Assembly: GCA_021788565.1 (NCBI GenBank)
Contig: JAJYKO010000229.1
Coordinates: 1-5,727 of the forward strand
DNA length: 5,727 bases
Reading direction: 5' to 3'
Source: Chloroflexota bacterium
GTDB taxonomy: Bacteria > Chloroflexota > UBA6077
A model generated the notes under the pieces. It was not told the origin of the DNA. It saw nothing but the letters and a program-made list of their open reading frames with translations, and made no database searches. Both the position numbers and the translations under genes were made by a program. This document shows, piece after piece, positions 5,390 through 5,727 of the stretch (positions are counted from its first letter, which is position 1; every line of letters begins with the position of its first letter).

Positions 5390-5442
5390 GGGTTCCCCAG
5401 TAGAGCCTGGTCGCCCCTGACCCAGGCTCTACTGGGGAACCC
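5390..5442. repeat. Perfect 21-bp inverted repeat with 11-base loop
   Basis: The left arm (5390-5410) begins GGGTTCCCCAG and the right arm (5422-5442) is its exact reverse complement, ending CTGGGGAACCC; the loop 5411-5421 is TCGCCCCTGAC. This is by far the strongest secondary structure in the window. It lies between the antitoxin and the SUFU gene, outside any plausible ORF. Without a T-tract it is not a classical intrinsic terminator. It could be a factor-dependent or bidirectional transcription barrier, or a small mobile palindromic unit (REP- or MITE-like). I see no second copy in the window. Confidence 0.75.
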
Positions 5443-5497
5443 CGGCTCTCCCTCAGGTGGCAAACCATGTCGAGTAGCAGCCTAGCAGATCTGTTTT

Positions 5498-5503
5498 GGG
5501 AGG
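5498..5503 (+). promoter_or_regulatory. Ribosome-binding site that sets the SUFU gene start at GTG 5510
   Basis: GGGAGG, six bases before GTG 5510. It is a near-perfect Shine-Dalgarno sequence and decides for the GTG in the absence of an ATG in this frame between it and the window end. Confidence 0.65.
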
Positions 5504-5509
5504 AAGCCA

Positions 5510-5727
5510 GTGCCGGACTCAGAGGAGCGCTCCCCTTCAGGGAATCCTATCTATCGCCATCAACCACGCGAAACCAAATGGCCTGCCCCAGTTTCCCAGG
5601 ATGAAGAAGCCATCCCCAAGATTGAGGATCACATCAGAACCCATATTGGGAAGGTGGACGTGGTCTGGCACGAGATCATCTCGGACGTGGTGCACGTCGA
5701 CGTGCACCACGTGCCGTCGTCGTCGGA
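5510..5727 (+). CDS. Suppressor-of-fused (SUFU) domain protein, 5' part only
   Basis: 72 codons are present and the frame runs open off the window. The start is GTG 5510 behind GGGAGG. Seen: GNPIYRHQPRETKWPAP (11-27), then EEAIPKIEDHIRTHIGKVDV (32-51) and VVWHEIISDVVHVDVHHVPS (51-70). The pattern E-I-x-x-H-I-x-x-H-I-G-x-V ... HEI-x-SD-x-VH-x-DVH-x-V is the N-terminal part of the SUFU domain (PF05076). In animals SUFU regulates Hedgehog signalling; bacterial SUFU proteins have been proposed as immunity proteins in polymorphic-toxin loci. No toxin gene is visible here, so such a role is only inferred, from the family and from the surrounding accessory genes. The upstream stem-loop separates it from the antitoxin gene, so it probably has its own promoter, which I could not identify. 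Confidence 0.85.
   Translation, partial: MPDSEERSPSGNPIYRHQPRETKWPAPVSQDEEAIPKIEDHIRTHIGKVDVVWHEIISDVVHVDVHHVPSSS

Noticed and set aside
1..5727. CRISPR arrays, tRNA or rRNA genes, transposases
   Set aside because: No regularly spaced repeats, cloverleaf or rRNA-like stretches, or DDE or HUH transposase motifs were seen on either strand.

Overview
The window comes from a GC-rich bacterium whose lineage I cannot fix from sequence alone. The native-looking segments are very GC-rich (75% over 1501-1560), and TTG and GTG starts are common. The 3157-4149 gene is much poorer in GC (43-45% in two 60-base samples) and looks acquired.

Layout, left to right. (1) 1-1305, minus strand: a 5'-complete, 3'-truncated predicted ATPase of the ABC class. 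(2) 1421-2138, plus strand: a compact VapBC-type toxin-antitoxin operon with a readable promoter, an inverted-repeat operator candidate, a ribbon-helix-helix antitoxin and a PIN-domain toxin overlapping by TTGA. (3) 2317-4149: the wreck of a restriction-modification locus. On the minus strand are pieces of an HhH-GPD [4Fe-4S] DNA mismatch glycosylase, with the iron-sulfur motif and catalytic Asp still legible but frameshifted. On the plus strand, divergently, are the first ~20 residues and the last motifs of a C5-cytosine methyltransferase whose catalytic middle is gone. Directly downstream is an intact endonuclease-like gene with an SRA-like N-terminus and an Mrr-type PD-(D/E)XK C-terminus. 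(4) 4268-4842: a 38-codon ORF whose stop overlaps, again by TTGA, a protein with a transglutaminase/papain-like Cys-His-Asp signature. (5) 4927-5301: a 14-codon mini-ORF with a strong ribosome-binding site, then a TacA/DUF1778 antitoxin with no toxin gene beside it. (6) 5302-5509: a gene-free spacer holding a perfect 21-bp stem-loop. (7) 5510-5727: the start of a Suppressor-of-fused (SUFU) domain protein, running off the window.

Taken together this is an accessory region: toxin-antitoxin genes, a decayed restriction-modification module and a possible immunity-type protein behind a conserved ATPase gene. The most interesting point is the contrast in region 3. Methyltransferase and mismatch glycosylase are dead while the nuclease frame is open with its catalytic residues in place, so the nuclease either does not need the methylase (for example a methylation-dependent enzyme) or is no longer active or expressed.
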